A stretch of 37,992 bases of DNA, taken from Actinoplanes sp. TFC3 (lineage in GTDB: Bacteria; Actinomycetota; Actinomycetes; Mycobacteriales; Micromonosporaceae). The notes beneath the pieces are model-generated. The model worked only from the letters and a program-made list of their open reading frames with translations. It was not told the DNA's origin and ran no database searches. Below are positions 1-8,635 of the stretch, one piece after another. The position numbers and the translations under genes were made by a program. The first letter of the stretch is position 1. The number at the start of each line of letters is the position of its first letter. Where the stretch lies: NCBI RefSeq assembly GCF_001553785.1, contig NZ_LOJP01000001.1:5554742-5592733 (forward strand). Reading direction: 5' to 3'.

Positions 1-2
1 AA

Positions 3-848
3 GCCGGCACCGCCGCGACCGTCGACAAGTCCGGAACGACAGCGACGGCTGTCAACCGGGCCTCAGCCGCCAGCACCGCCGGCTACTGGACCCCCGAGCG
101 CATCGCCGCCGCCAAGCCGGTCGTCGCGCCCAAGCTCACCCCGGCCGCCGCCCCGGTCGCCGAGCCGCAGGGCACCCCGCGGTTCGTGCACGCCACCGAG
201 CCCACCGGGGCGCACACCACGGCCAGCGAGTGGATTACCAACGGGCGGTTGTTCTTCACCAACCCCGGGGTCGGGGACTTTGTGTGCAGCGCCAACGTGG
301 TTTCGAGCAACAACCATGATGTGCTGGCGACCGCGCGGCACTGTGTTGCCGACCCGGGAGCCGGGAAGGTGTATCAGAACTTCCGGTTCGCGCCGGCGTA
401 CAACCGGGGGAATGCTCCCTATGGCTGGTGGACGTGGCGCTCGGCCGGGTGGCGGGTGGACGATCTCGGGCCCGGTGGGGACAACGCGTTCATTGTGCTC
501 AACCGCGGAGGCAACGCGAACCTGCACGTGCAGGACGCGGTCGGCGGCTCGGGCATCGGCTTCAACTGGGCAAGCAACAACTATGCGCACGCGATCGGGC
601 TACCGGCCTCGGTGGACTATGCCGTGTGGTGCGAAGGTCAGCCGTACGACGGACCTTCGGGCGGTGTGCAGATCCGCAACTGCAACGGGCTGTCGGGCGG
701 CGCGAGCGGCGGATCGTTCATCGTGAATTACCAGGCTGACGGCTCGGCAGTGCAAACCGCCAGTTACTTCGGCAGTTGGGGTGACGCCTACTGGGCGTAC
801 TACCGCGACGTTGCCTGGCAGGTTTACAACGGCGCCCAGAACGCCTGA
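3..848 (+). CDS. Trypsin-like secreted serine protease (5' truncated by window)
   Basis: The reading frame is open from the first bases of the window, so the start and any signal peptide lie to the left; about 281 residues are visible. The first ~60 residues are Ala/Pro/Thr-rich, like a propeptide. The catalytic triad of a chymotrypsin-fold protease can be read: His in ATARHCV (codon at 339-341), Asp in DNAFIVL, and Ser in GLSGGASGGSF. Cysteines flank the His and Ser motifs, as in exported proteases. Role (inference): extracellular or cell-wall protein hydrolysis. Substrate specificity cannot be told. The gene converges on the epimerase gene, with ~230 bp between them. Confidence 0.88.
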   Translation, partial: AGTAATVDKSGTTATAVNRASAASTAGYWTPERIAAAKPVVAPKLTPAAAPVAEPQGTPRFVHATEPTGAHTTASEWITNGRLFFTNPGVGDFVCSANVVSSNNHDVLATARHCVADPGAGKVYQNFRFAPAYNRGNAPYGWWTWRSAGWRVDDLGPGGDNAFIVLNRGGNANLHVQDAVGGSGIGFNWASNNYAHAIGLPASVDYAVWCEGQPYDGPSGGVQIRNCNGLSGGASGGSFIVNYQADGSAVQTASYFGSWGDAYWAYYRDVAWQVYNGAQNA

Positions 849-884
849 CAAAAGGCCAGATCCGATTGGGGTACGGTCACGCCC

Positions 885-1084
885 GTGGCCGTGCCCGGAA
901 GGCTCACACCGTGCATCGCCGAGGTCGACGGCCATCCCGCTGACCTCGCCGGTCCCCGGCAACGGGCGGCGCCGGACCGGTCGACGCAGCCCTCGCCGCA
1001 CTGGCCCGCACGCTGGATGGTCCCGCGGCGGCCGAGGCGCACGAGCACGACGCGTTGCCGCCGCCGGACAGCCTTACTCAGTAG
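885..1084 (+). pseudogene. Small ORF apparently split by a frameshift (unknown function)
   Basis: A GTG at 885 lies 7 nt after a TACGGT hexamer (872-877), the geometry of a leaderless actinobacterial start. The frame from this GTG has GC-rich third positions and encodes an N-terminus containing AEVDGHPADLAG. It then degenerates into Arg-rich sequence. From about 960 a second frame looks coding (VDAALAALARTLDG...HDALPPPDSLTQ) and ends at TAG 1082-1084. A single-base indel between about 930 and 975 would join them into a ~65-residue protein. No family is recognised. It may be a recent pseudogene, a sequencing error or chance. Confidence 0.3.
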
Positions 1085-2157
1085 GGGTTGCCGGTGCCGG
1101 GCAGGCGGCCGCGCAGCACCCCGCCCAGACGCCCGGGCAGATCCGGTTTGGCCGATAACGGCGGGCTGTCGGTGTGCGCCCGGTACGCCATCCCGGTCAC
1201 CAGTTCCTTGAGCGCGTGCACAGAATCGGTCATCGGCCGCCAGCCCAGCTCGGACTTGATCCGGTCGCAGGACATCAGCGGCGCCTTGAGGCCGAGCTTC
1301 ACCCAGCCCACGTCGACCGGTTGCAGACGCAGCCACCAGCTCGCGCCGGCCGCGCCGCGCAGCACGAAACCGGGGATCGGCACCTCCCGGCCGTGGAACG
1401 TCCCGGCCGCCACGCTCGGGTCGAGCACCGGGCCGGCCGCCACGTTCAGTGGGCCCCGCACATCGGACTGCAGGACCCGGGCGTACGCGTCGGCCAGGTC
1501 GTCGGCGTGCACGGCTTGCACCCGCAACGCCGGGTGGGACGGGATGAGCGGGATGCGGCCGTAGCGCAGTAACCGGGCCGGCAGCAGTGGGCCGGCGAAG
1601 TAACGGGCGATCTCGGTGCCGACGTCGCGCTGGAAGATCAGGCCCGGCCGCAGCCGCACCACGCGCAACGTCGGGTGATCGGATTCGATGCGGTCCAGAT
1701 AACTTTCGACCAGAGCCTTGTGCCGGCTGTACGAAGAACCGGGCACCCCGGTGCGGGGGAACGCCTCGGTGACGTAGGCATCCTTGGGACCCGGGGCGTA
1801 CACGCCGACCGACGAGGCGAACACCAGCGTGGAAACTCCGGCACGCAACACGCCCTCGACCACGGCGCGGCTGCCGAGCACATTGGCTTCGAACAGCCGG
1901 CGCTGGTCATGGCTGGGCTGGATCTGCCAGGCCAGGTGCACCACCGCGTCGGCGCCCCGGAAGATCTCGGCGAGCCGGGCCGCTGCCCCCGGATCGGCGA
2001 TGTCGCAGGCGTGCCACTCGACCACGTCGTACGGCTGGGCGTTCGCCGGTGGCACCCGCCGGACCACGCCGGCCAGGTCGATCCCCGGCTCGTTGCGCAG
2101 CCGGCGCAGCAGGGCCGTCCCGGCGTTTCCGGTCGCTCCGACGATCACCACTCGCAT
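1078..2157 (-). CDS. NAD(P)-dependent epimerase/dehydratase (extended SDR)
   Basis: The protein has 359 residues. It begins with MRVVIVGATGNAGTALL, a Rossmann nucleotide-binding GxxGxxG motif at residues ~7-13. A YSRHK segment (Tyr-x3-Lys) follows in the middle and supplies the SDR catalytic pair. Length and the substrate-lobe C-terminus fit the extended SDR family (nucleoside-diphosphate-sugar epimerase type). The ATG at 2157 was chosen because the Rossmann strand starts there; the upstream open frame back to 2235 gives unlikely Pro/Arg-rich sequence and runs into the lsr2 terminator hairpin. The substrate cannot be deduced. The gene is downstream of lsr2 on the same strand but separated by that hairpin, so it is probably its own unit. 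Confidence 0.85.
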   Translation of the reverse strand: MRVVIVGATGNAGTALLRRLRNEPGIDLAGVVRRVPPANAQPYDVVEWHACDIADPGAAARLAEIFRGADAVVHLAWQIQPSHDQRRLFEANVLGSRAVVEGVLRAGVSTLVFASSVGVYAPGPKDAYVTEAFPRTGVPGSSYSRHKALVESYLDRIESDHPTLRVVRLRPGLIFQRDVGTEIARYFAGPLLPARLLRYGRIPLIPSHPALRVQAVHADDLADAYARVLQSDVRGPLNVAAGPVLDPSVAAGTFHGREVPIPGFVLRGAAGASWWLRLQPVDVGWVKLGLKAPLMSCDRIKSELGWRPMTDSVHALKELVTGMAYRAHTDSPPLSAKPDLPGRLGGVLRGRLPGTGNPY

Positions 2158-2202
2158 GACCGTCCGGTACCCGCAGGGCCGGGCTTGAACCCTGCCGTTC
2201 GC

Positions 2203-2233
2203 GTCCCGGCCGGCGGGCAGCACCGGCCGGGAC
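2203..2233 (-). terminator. Hairpin downstream of lsr2
   Basis: Perfect 11-bp inverted repeat (2203-2213 and 2223-2233, GTCCCGGCCGG / CCGGCCGGGAC) with a 9-nt loop, 24 bp after the lsr2 stop. There is no T-tract on either side, as is common for actinomycete hairpin terminators. Confidence 0.6.
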
Positions 2234-2256
2234 AAGAACCAGCAATCGCCTGCGGG

Positions 2257-2604
2257 TCAGTGCTTGCTGTGGTATGCCTCGACGATTGAGCTCGGGATGC
2301 GGCCGCGCTCGGAGACCTCGTAACCGTTCTTGCCCGCCCACTCGCGGATCGCCTGGTTCTGGTCGCGGGTCGCCCGGCCGGTGCTGGTCGCCGGACCCCG
2401 GCGCACGGCCCGGGCCTCCGCGCCGGTACGGCCCACGCGGGTGGCGGCAGCCAGGTACGGGTCGAGGGCCTTGCGCAGCTTGCCGGCGTTCTTCTCCGAC
2501 AGGTCGATCGTGTAGTTCACCCCGTCCAGTCCGAACTCCACGGTCCGGTCGGCCTCGCCGCCATCGAGGTCGTCGGTCAGAAGGGTGATTACCTGCTTGG
2601 CCAT
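2257..2604 (-). CDS. lsr2: Lsr2-family nucleoid-associated xenogeneic silencer
   Basis: 115 residues, the usual Lsr2 length. The N-terminal oligomerisation domain starts MAKQVITLLTDDLDGG, followed by a linker. The C-terminal DNA-binding helix pair (REWAGKNGYEVSERGRIPS) contains the RGR AT-hook-like motif that enters the minor groove of AT-rich DNA. Lsr2 bridges and silences horizontally acquired AT-rich DNA in actinobacteria. The start is supported by a GGAG 9 nt upstream of ATG 2604. The ~138 bp upstream (2605-2742) is noticeably more AT-rich than its surroundings, which is compatible with autoregulation (inference). Confidence 0.95.
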   Translation of the reverse strand: MAKQVITLLTDDLDGGEADRTVEFGLDGVNYTIDLSEKNAGKLRKALDPYLAAATRVGRTGAEARAVRRGPATSTGRATRDQNQAIREWAGKNGYEVSERGRIPSSIVEAYHSKH

Positions 2605-2742
2605 GTTGAAGTCGCTCCTATGGCGGTGCCATTGTGGTCGGGTATTTCAGCGGTTTCATTCTGTCCGCGCCGCAGGTAAGACGCAAATTGTCACAGCGCA
2701 TGTCGCGCTATTGTGCTCGAAGAAACGCTTTCAATGTGTCGT

Positions 2743-4377
2743 TCAGCACGATCGAAAGGCACCGGTGGCGTGCGCGGGAACGGCCGGTGAGCGCGGCGGC
2801 ACGGCCGGGATGCGCTGGTAGGGCGTCCCGAGTGGCGGGCGCGGATCGGCATCGCCTTTGTTCGGCCAGAACGACATCGCCCGTTCGGCGAGCGCGGTGA
2901 TGGTCAGCGACGGATTCACCCCGAGATTGGCCGGAATGACGGAACCGTCGGCGATGTGCAGTCCTTGGTAGCCGAACACCCGCTGATAGCCGTCGACCAC
3001 GCCGGTGTCGCGGGAGTCGCCGATCGTCGCGCCGCCGAGAATGTGCGCGGTCATCGGAATGTCGAACACGTCGCCGATCGCGCCGCCCGGCTGGCCACCG
3101 ATCTTCGCGGCAATCCGGCGCACCGCCTCGTGACCCACCGGGATCCAGGTCGGATTGACCGGCCCGTGGCCCGCTGCGGTGGTCAGGCTGCCGTTGCGCT
3201 TACGCCGTACCGTCAGCGAATTGTCCCTGGTCTGCATGACCAGCGCGATGATGGTCCGCTCGCTCCACCGCCGTTTCCACAGCGACTGGGCCAGCAGGGC
3301 GGGATGCCGCAGCGCCTGGCCCAGGAAACGCAGCGGGCGCGGCACCCGTCCGCCGCCGTCGACCAGCAGCGTGGTCAGCAGGCTCATCGCATTACTGCCC
3401 GGGCCATAACGGACCGGTTCGATATGGGTCTCCGCATCGGGATGAAACGAGGAGGTGATCGCCACTCCGCGAGAGAATGGTTCCGCGGGCACCCGGGCGG
3501 CCTGCGCGCCGAGCAATGCCTCGCTATTCGTGCGGGTCAGCGAGCCCAACCGGGGTGAGAGGGCGGGCAGCATTCCGGTGGCTTTCATCTCGTGCAGCAA
3601 CCGTTGCGTGCCGAGCGCCCCGGCCGCGAGCACCACCTGGTTCGCGGTGAACACCCGCCGTCGAGAAACTATCCGCCAGCCGCCGTGCACCGGGCGCAAT
3701 CCGGTCACCTCGGTGTCCGGGTGAACCACCGCCCCGGCGCGTTCGGCCAGATACAGGTAATTGAGATCCAGCCGGTTCTTCGCCCCGATCCGGCACCCGA
3801 TCATGCAATTGCCGCACTCCGTGCAACCGGTGCGCGCGGGGCCCGCGCCGCCGAAATAAGGGTCGGGCACGGTGCGTCCGGGCTCACCGAAAAAGACCCC
3901 CACCGGGGTACGGCGAAAAGTACCGCCCACGCCCATGTCCTGCGCCACCGCGGCCACCACCCGGTCGGACGGGGTCATCGACGGTTGCTCGGTGACCCCC
4001 AGCATCCGCGACGCCTGGTCATAGTGCGGCAGCAGCTCCGCGGCCCAGTCGGTGATCGCCGACCAGCGTTCGTCGGCGAAGAACCGGGCCGGCGGCTCAT
4101 ACAGCGTGTTCGCATACACCAGCGACCCGCCCCCGACACCGGCCGCCGACAGCACCACGACGTCCTTGAGCAGGGTGATCCGCTGAATGCCGCGCATGCC
4201 GAACCCGGGCGCCCACAGAAAACGCCGCAGATCCCACGAGGTCCTGGGCAGGCTGGCGGCGTCCCAGCGCCGGCCCGCCTCCAGCACCGCGACCCGGTAG
4301 CCCTTCTCGGCCAGCCGCAGCGCGGTGACGCTGCCGCCGAACCCGCTGCCCACGATCACCACGTCGTAGTCCGCCAT
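2743..4377 (-). CDS. GMC-family FAD oxidoreductase (cholesterol-oxidase-like)
   Basis: 544 residues. The N-terminal FAD-binding Rossmann motif is VVIVGSGFGGS (residues ~6-16), with the conserved VLEAG after it. A CTECGNCMIGC cysteine cluster sits near residue 185, as in the COG2303 branch that includes bacterial cholesterol oxidases. The C-terminal GMC domain contains AHILGGATIG and GVNPSLTITALAERA, where the family's catalytic His and Asn lie. There is no obvious signal peptide or Tat motif, so it is probably cytoplasmic. It likely oxidises a sterol-like or other hydrophobic alcohol; the substrate is not determinable. It is a single gene with no clear promoter in the 104 bp before it. The stop is 138 bp from the lsr2 start. 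Confidence 0.88.
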   Translation of the reverse strand: MADYDVVIVGSGFGGSVTALRLAEKGYRVAVLEAGRRWDAASLPRTSWDLRRFLWAPGFGMRGIQRITLLKDVVVLSAAGVGGGSLVYANTLYEPPARFFADERWSAITDWAAELLPHYDQASRMLGVTEQPSMTPSDRVVAAVAQDMGVGGTFRRTPVGVFFGEPGRTVPDPYFGGAGPARTGCTECGNCMIGCRIGAKNRLDLNYLYLAERAGAVVHPDTEVTGLRPVHGGWRIVSRRRVFTANQVVLAAGALGTQRLLHEMKATGMLPALSPRLGSLTRTNSEALLGAQAARVPAEPFSRGVAITSSFHPDAETHIEPVRYGPGSNAMSLLTTLLVDGGGRVPRPLRFLGQALRHPALLAQSLWKRRWSERTIIALVMQTRDNSLTVRRKRNGSLTTAAGHGPVNPTWIPVGHEAVRRIAAKIGGQPGGAIGDVFDIPMTAHILGGATIGDSRDTGVVDGYQRVFGYQGLHIADGSVIPANLGVNPSLTITALAERAMSFWPNKGDADPRPPLGTPYQRIPAVPPRSPAVPAHATGAFRSC

Positions 4378-4481
4378 CAGGACATGGTAGAAGCGCGCCT
4401 GCAGCCGGCGTCAGGTCCGCGACAAGAGCCTGCCCGCATTGTTTGCCGCATGACGAACTCAACGCTCTTCGCCGCAGCGGC

Positions 4482-5123
4482 TCAGGGCAGGTTGCCGAGG
4501 ACGACGCGCTCGGAGGTCAGCAGGTATTCGCGCAGTGTTTCGGCGGCCTGTTCTGCCTCGCCGGCTTCGTACAGGGTGGCGATGTCGTCGTTCATCTGCA
4601 CGAAGGGGCGGTGCAGGGCCTCCGGATCGGGGGCGGCGACGAAGGCCAGTCGCAGTTCCGCGGTCAGTTGCCGCATCCAGGCGTCGAGGCGGGGGCTGCC
4701 GGCGAGCGCGACGATCTGCTCGTGGAAGTGCATGTTCGCGGTGCCGACGCCTCGCCAGTCGCCGTTGTCGCGGGCGCGCCCGGCGTCGGTGACCGCGGCG
4801 CGCAGGCCCGCGGCTCGGGGTGGGTCGGTGGGAGCCTGGCTGAGCGCGGTGCATTCGAGCAGTACCCGTACGCGGTAGATGTCGGCGATCTGGGCCGGGC
4901 TCAGCGAGGCCACGAACACCCCGCGGTGCGGCTGGCGGACCAGCAGGCCCTCCTCGATGAGCGTGGAAAACGCCTCGCGCAACGTGTTGCGGGAAACCCC
5001 GAGCGGGCCGGTCAGCGAGGTCTCCGACAGCCGCGAACCCGGCGCCAGCTCACCGTTGATCATCGAGTTGCGCAGCTCTTCGACCGCCCGGGCGGCGGAA
5101 CCGGTTGTCACCGGTCCAGTCAA
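4482..5123 (-). CDS. GntR-family regulator, FadR/FCD subfamily (likely pxp operon repressor)
   Basis: 213 residues. The N-terminal winged HTH (residues ~10-75) reads GSRLSETSLTGPLGVSRNTLREAF. An all-helical FCD ligand-binding domain follows (residues ~80-205). It is the last gene of the 5-oxoproline operon. The chosen TTG at 5123 overlaps the pxpC stop (TTGA); a GTG at 5111 is the alternative. FCD regulators of the FadR type bind TNGTNNNACNA sites. Two such sites lie at the operon promoter (8643-8681), so autoregulated repression relieved by 5-oxoproline or a related metabolite is likely (inference). Confidence 0.9.
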   Translation of the reverse strand: MTGPVTTGSAARAVEELRNSMINGELAPGSRLSETSLTGPLGVSRNTLREAFSTLIEEGLLVRQPHRGVFVASLSPAQIADIYRVRVLLECTALSQAPTDPPRAAGLRAAVTDAGRARDNGDWRGVGTANMHFHEQIVALAGSPRLDAWMRQLTAELRLAFVAAPDPEALHRPFVQMNDDIATLYEAGEAEQAAETLREYLLTSERVVLGNLP

Positions 5124-5956
5124 CCAGCCACGAACCGCAGCGTGGCGCCGGGCCGGGCCTGGGCCGCCCGGTCGGCAGCCTCCGGGGTGAGCACGGCGAT
5201 GACCGGGTAGCCGCCGGTGACCGGGTGGTCTGCCTGGAACACGATCGGTTTGCCGTCCGGGGGCACCTGCACCGCACCCCGGACCACGCCTTCGCTGGGC
5301 AGTTCGCCGGTGCGCGCCCAGGGCAGGGCCGGGCCGTCGAGGCGCAGGCCCACCGAGTCGCTGGCGGGCGTCACGGTGAACGCGGCGCTGAGGAAGGTTT
5401 TCACGGCCGCAGCGGTGAACCAGTCGTCGCGGGGGCCGAGGTCGACCTCCAGCGGACCGTCGGCCGGCAGCGCGGGAACGGGCGAGGTGACCGCTTCCAG
5501 CGGGCCGATGGGGAGGACATCACCGGCTGCCGGTTTGGCGGGTCCGATGCCGGCGATCCGGTCGGTGGAGCGCGAACCCAGCACTTCGGGCACGCCGAAA
5601 CCGCCGCGTACGGCAAGGTAGCTGCGCAGGCCGCGCTTGGGCATCGACACTGTTACCGTCGCGCCGGCGTGCACCTCGGTCGCCGTTTCCAGCGCGATGG
5701 GGGTGCCGCCCACAATGAGGGCTGCGTCCGTACCGGTTAAGGCAATGGTTGTTGGTTCGTCGAAACTCACCCGCAGCCCGCCCAGCGTGCACTCCAGAAC
5801 GGCCGTGCCGGGTGGGTTGCCGACCAGAGCGTTCGCGCGCGCAAAGGCCCCGCGATCCACAGCTCCGGACGGCGGCACACCCTGATGCGCGTGCCCCGGC
5901 CGCCCGGCATCCTTGAGAACAACGAGCGGCCCGGTTCGCAGAATTCGCAGGCTCAC
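5120..5956 (-). CDS. pxpC: 5-oxoprolinase subunit C (biotin-dependent carboxyltransferase / KipA family)
   Basis: 278 residues, starting with GTG at 5956 that overlaps the pxpB stop by GTGA. The KipA/AHS2 fold signature appears near the N-terminus (GPLVVLKDAGRPGHAHQG, then PPSGAVDRGAFARANALVGN). The C-terminus carries ADHPVTGGYPVIAVL. With PxpA and PxpB it forms prokaryotic 5-oxoprolinase, which uses ATP to open 5-oxo-L-proline to L-glutamate. The tight overlap with both neighbours indicates translational coupling. The older name KipA (antagonist of the KipI kinase inhibitor) comes from Bacillus; nothing here suggests a sporulation role. Confidence 0.93.
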   Translation of the reverse strand: MSLRILRTGPLVVLKDAGRPGHAHQGVPPSGAVDRGAFARANALVGNPPGTAVLECTLGGLRVSFDEPTTIALTGTDAALIVGGTPIALETATEVHAGATVTVSMPKRGLRSYLAVRGGFGVPEVLGSRSTDRIAGIGPAKPAAGDVLPIGPLEAVTSPVPALPADGPLEVDLGPRDDWFTAAAVKTFLSAAFTVTPASDSVGLRLDGPALPWARTGELPSEGVVRGAVQVPPDGKPIVFQADHPVTGGYPVIAVLTPEAADRAAQARPGATLRFVAG

Positions 5957-6564
5957 CGCGCCACCGCCTTGAAGATGACCCGCATTCCGGGTACGAGCAG
6001 AGCAGGCTCGCTGCGGTCCAAGTCCCACAGCACCGCCGTCGTGCGCCCGATCAACTGCCACCCTCCCGGACTGTCATGCGGGTAAACACCGGAGAACCGC
6101 CCGGCCAGGCCCACCGACCCGGCCGGGATCCGCGTGCGCGGCGACTCCCGCCTCGGCACATCCCACTCCCCACCGACCAGGTACCCGAACCCCGGCGCGA
6201 ACCCCCCGAACGCCATCGTCCACTGCGTACCGGTGTGCCGGGCCACCACCTCGTCAACGGAAACGCCCAAATGCCCGGCCACCCCCGCCAGGTCCGGCCC
6301 GTCATAGACCACCGGAATCTCCACGGTGCCCGCCGCCACCCGCGAGAAGGAACCCGGCTCCAACCCGGCAACCGCCGACCGGACCGCCTCCGGCGAGGTC
6401 ACCCCGGGATCGAGCCGGATCAGCACGGTCCGGGCGGCGGGCACCAGGTCGACAACCCCGGGCAACCCGGCCGCCCGCACCGCGGCATACAACGCCAGCG
6501 CCGCCTCGAGGTCGTCCACCTCGGCGAGCACAGCCTCCCGCCCGCACCGCAAGAATCTCGTCAT
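5953..6564 (-). CDS. pxpB: 5-oxoprolinase subunit B (KipI/AHS1 family)
   Basis: 203 residues. It begins MTRFLRCGREAVLAEVDD, matching the usual PxpB N-terminus. Mid-protein it has VVYDGPDLAGVAGHLG and FAPGFGYLVG, hallmark AHS1/KipI segments. The C-terminus includes GRFSGVYPHDSPGGWQLIGRT. It is the partner subunit of PxpC. The ATG at 6564 was preferred because it aligns with the family start; an in-frame ATG at 6576 adds four residues. Neither has a good Shine-Dalgarno sequence, so translation probably depends on coupling with pxpA, whose stop is 37 bp upstream. Confidence 0.92.
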   Translation of the reverse strand: MTRFLRCGREAVLAEVDDLEAALALYAAVRAAGLPGVVDLVPAARTVLIRLDPGVTSPEAVRSAVAGLEPGSFSRVAAGTVEIPVVYDGPDLAGVAGHLGVSVDEVVARHTGTQWTMAFGGFAPGFGYLVGGEWDVPRRESPRTRIPAGSVGLAGRFSGVYPHDSPGGWQLIGRTTAVLWDLDRSEPALLVPGMRVIFKAVAR

Positions 6565-6601
6565 GCCTTGCGCCATTCTTGGCGAAGATCAACGCCGGCA
6601 G

Positions 6602-7363
6602 TCATGAGCCCACCCCGGCAAAGGCAGTTATCCGTACGTCCGCAGCAGTCAGCTTTTCCGCAACCGCACGGGCCAGATCGACGGCTCCCGGTGAGTCGCC
6701 GTGCACGCAGATCGAATCTGCTTCCACCTTGATGATCGAGCCGTCCACCGCCACCAGCGTGTGCTCGGTGACCAGGCGCAGCATCCGCTCGGCGACCTCG
6801 GCCGGGTCGTGCAGCAGCGCTCCCGGCAACCGCCGGGACACCAGGGTGCCGTCGGCGTTGTAGCCCCGGTCCGCGAACGCCTCGCGGACCGTGCGCAGCC
6901 CGGCCTGCGCCGCCAGGTCCAGAAACACCGAGCCGGGCAGCCCGAGCACCGGCAGGTCCGGGTCGTAGCGCCGGACCGCGTCCACCACCGCCGCCGCCTG
7001 CTGCTCGTGGTGCACGATCGTGTTGTAGAGCGCGCCGTGCGGTTTGACGTAGAGCACCCGGTCACCGGCCGCGCGGGCCAGCCCGTCGAGCGCCCCCAAC
7101 TGGTAGATGACGTCGGCGACCAGGTCCTGGGTCTCGTAGTCGATGAACCGGCGGCCGAAGCCGGGCAGATCGCGGTAGCCGACCTGGGCGCCGATCACCA
7201 CACCGCGTCCGACCGCGCGCTCGCACGTCGCGAGCAGGGTGCGCGGGTCGCCGGCGTGGAAGCCGCAGGCCACGTTGGCGCTGCTGACGATGTCGAGCAT
7301 CGCCGCGTCGTCGCCCAGGCGCCAGGTGCCGAAGCCCTCGCCGAGGTCGCTGTTGAGATCCAC
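6602..7363 (-). CDS. pxpA: 5-oxoprolinase subunit A (LamB/YcsF family)
   Basis: 253 residues beginning at GTG 7363 with the family signature MDLNSDLGEGFG and SANVACGFHAGDP. Further LamB/YcsF blocks are YVKPHGALYN and the C-terminal VDGSIIKVEADSICVHGDSP. These give the conserved His/Asp/Glu residues of this (beta/alpha)-barrel family. It catalyses ATP-dependent 5-oxoproline hydrolysis together with PxpB and PxpC, recycling a glutamine/glutathione breakdown product into glutamate. A GGGGTG ribosome site sits at the end of the transporter gene, four bases away. Confidence 0.95.
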   Translation of the reverse strand: MDLNSDLGEGFGTWRLGDDAAMLDIVSSANVACGFHAGDPRTLLATCERAVGRGVVIGAQVGYRDLPGFGRRFIDYETQDLVADVIYQLGALDGLARAAGDRVLYVKPHGALYNTIVHHEQQAAAVVDAVRRYDPDLPVLGLPGSVFLDLAAQAGLRTVREAFADRGYNADGTLVSRRLPGALLHDPAEVAERMLRLVTEHTLVAVDGSIIKVEADSICVHGDSPGAVDLARAVAEKLTAADVRITAFAGVGS

Positions 7364-7367
7364 GGTG

Positions 7368-8591
7368 TCACCCCGCCAGATAGTCGAAGATGGTGCGCGC
7401 CGAGACGACGCCCATGTACCAGGTCAGCCCGGCCACCAGCACGCCGAGCACGAGCAGCCATACCGGATAGCGGTAGCCGCGCAGCAACTCGCGCCGGCGC
7501 CAGGCCGCGTACAACAGAATCGTCAAGCCGATCGGCAGGATCAGGCCGTTGAACCCGCCGGCGAAGACCAGCAGGGCGGCCGGGGCGGTGCCGATCAGCA
7601 GGTAGATGACCGTGGTGACGGCGATGAAGCCGACAGTGCCCCAGGAGCGCAGGCGCGGCTCGTTCATCCGGGCCGAGAAGGCGGTGAAGAACGAGACCGA
7701 GGTGTACGCCGCCCCGATCACCGAGGTGATGGCCGCGGCCCAGAGCACCACGCCGAAGGCCCGCTGGCCGAATTCGCCGGCGGCCGACCGGAACGCCTGG
7801 GCTGTGGCATTGCCACTGGTGTCGAGCGCGACGCCACCGGCGACCACGCCGAGGATGGCCAGGAACAGCAGGTAGCGCATGAGCCCGGTGACGGCGATGC
7901 CGCTGAGCGCACCCCGGGTGACCTCGCGGATGTGCTCGGGTCCGGTGGTGCCGCTGTCCAGCAGCCGGTGTGCCCCGGAATAGGTGATGTAGCCGCCGAC
8001 CGTGCCGCCGATGATCGTGGTGATCGCGGCGAAGTCGACGTGCTCGGGCAGGATCGTCTGGGTGAGCGCGTCGCCGACCGGGGGCTGCGACACGATCGCC
8101 ACGTACAGGGTCAGCGCGATCATGACCAGGCCAAGCCCGATGAGCAGCCGGTCCATCGCCATCCCGGCCCGCTTGACCAGGAAGATCGAGATGGCGGTGA
8201 CCGCGCTGATCAGGCCCCCGATTTTGGGGTTGAGGCCCAGCACGGCGTTGAGCCCGAGGCCCGAGCCGGCCACGTTGCCGATGTTGAACACCAGCCCGCC
8301 CAGGATGACCAGGAACGCCAGCAGGTAGCCGGCGCCGGGCACCACCGCGTTGGCGATCTCGTGGGCGCGCTTGCCGCTGACCGAGATGATGCGCCAGATG
8401 TTCATCTGCACGACAAAGTCCACCAGGATCGACATGAGGATGCCGAAGGCGAACGCGGCGCCCAGCTTCGCGGTGAACGTGGTCGTCTGGGTGATGAAGC
8501 CGGGACCGATGGCGCTGGTGGCCATCAAGAAAATGGCCCCGATCAACGCGGTACGGCGGGAGCGTCGCGTGGCGGTTTCCGTCGTCGTCAT
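7368..8591 (-). CDS. NRAMP-like transporter of the 5-oxoprolinase operon (YcsG-type)
   Basis: 407 residues with about 11 hydrophobic membrane segments and the NRAMP/APC fold layout. ATG 8591 is preceded by GGAGAG at 5-nt spacing. The position next to pxpABC matches ycsG beside ycsF-kipI-kipA in Bacillus subtilis. The metal-binding residues of true NRAMP proteins appear absent: segment 1 has GPGF (residues 29-32) where DPGN is expected, and segment 6 reads GGYITYSGAH where MPHN is expected. This suggests it does not carry divalent metals; 5-oxoproline or a related amino acid is a plausible substrate (inference from context). Confidence 0.85.
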   Translation of the reverse strand: MTTTETATRRSRRTALIGAIFLMATSAIGPGFITQTTTFTAKLGAAFAFGILMSILVDFVVQMNIWRIISVSGKRAHEIANAVVPGAGYLLAFLVILGGLVFNIGNVAGSGLGLNAVLGLNPKIGGLISAVTAISIFLVKRAGMAMDRLLIGLGLVMIALTLYVAIVSQPPVGDALTQTILPEHVDFAAITTIIGGTVGGYITYSGAHRLLDSGTTGPEHIREVTRGALSGIAVTGLMRYLLFLAILGVVAGGVALDTSGNATAQAFRSAAGEFGQRAFGVVLWAAAITSVIGAAYTSVSFFTAFSARMNEPRLRSWGTVGFIAVTTVIYLLIGTAPAALLVFAGGFNGLILPIGLTILLYAAWRRRELLRGYRYPVWLLVLGVLVAGLTWYMGVVSARTIFDYLAG

Positions 8592-8635
8592 GAAGCTCTC
8601 CAATCGGGTTGGATCGATGCGGAGGAGCCCCCTTG

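Noticed and set aside
4378..4481. Promoter for the GMC oxidoreductase gene
   Set aside because: A TTGTCG and a TACCAT hexamer exist on the minus strand but their spacing (~30 bp) is wrong; no usable pair was found.
4482..8591. Biosynthetic gene cluster
   Set aside because: The region is a complete 5-oxoproline catabolic operon; no synthase genes occur in the window.
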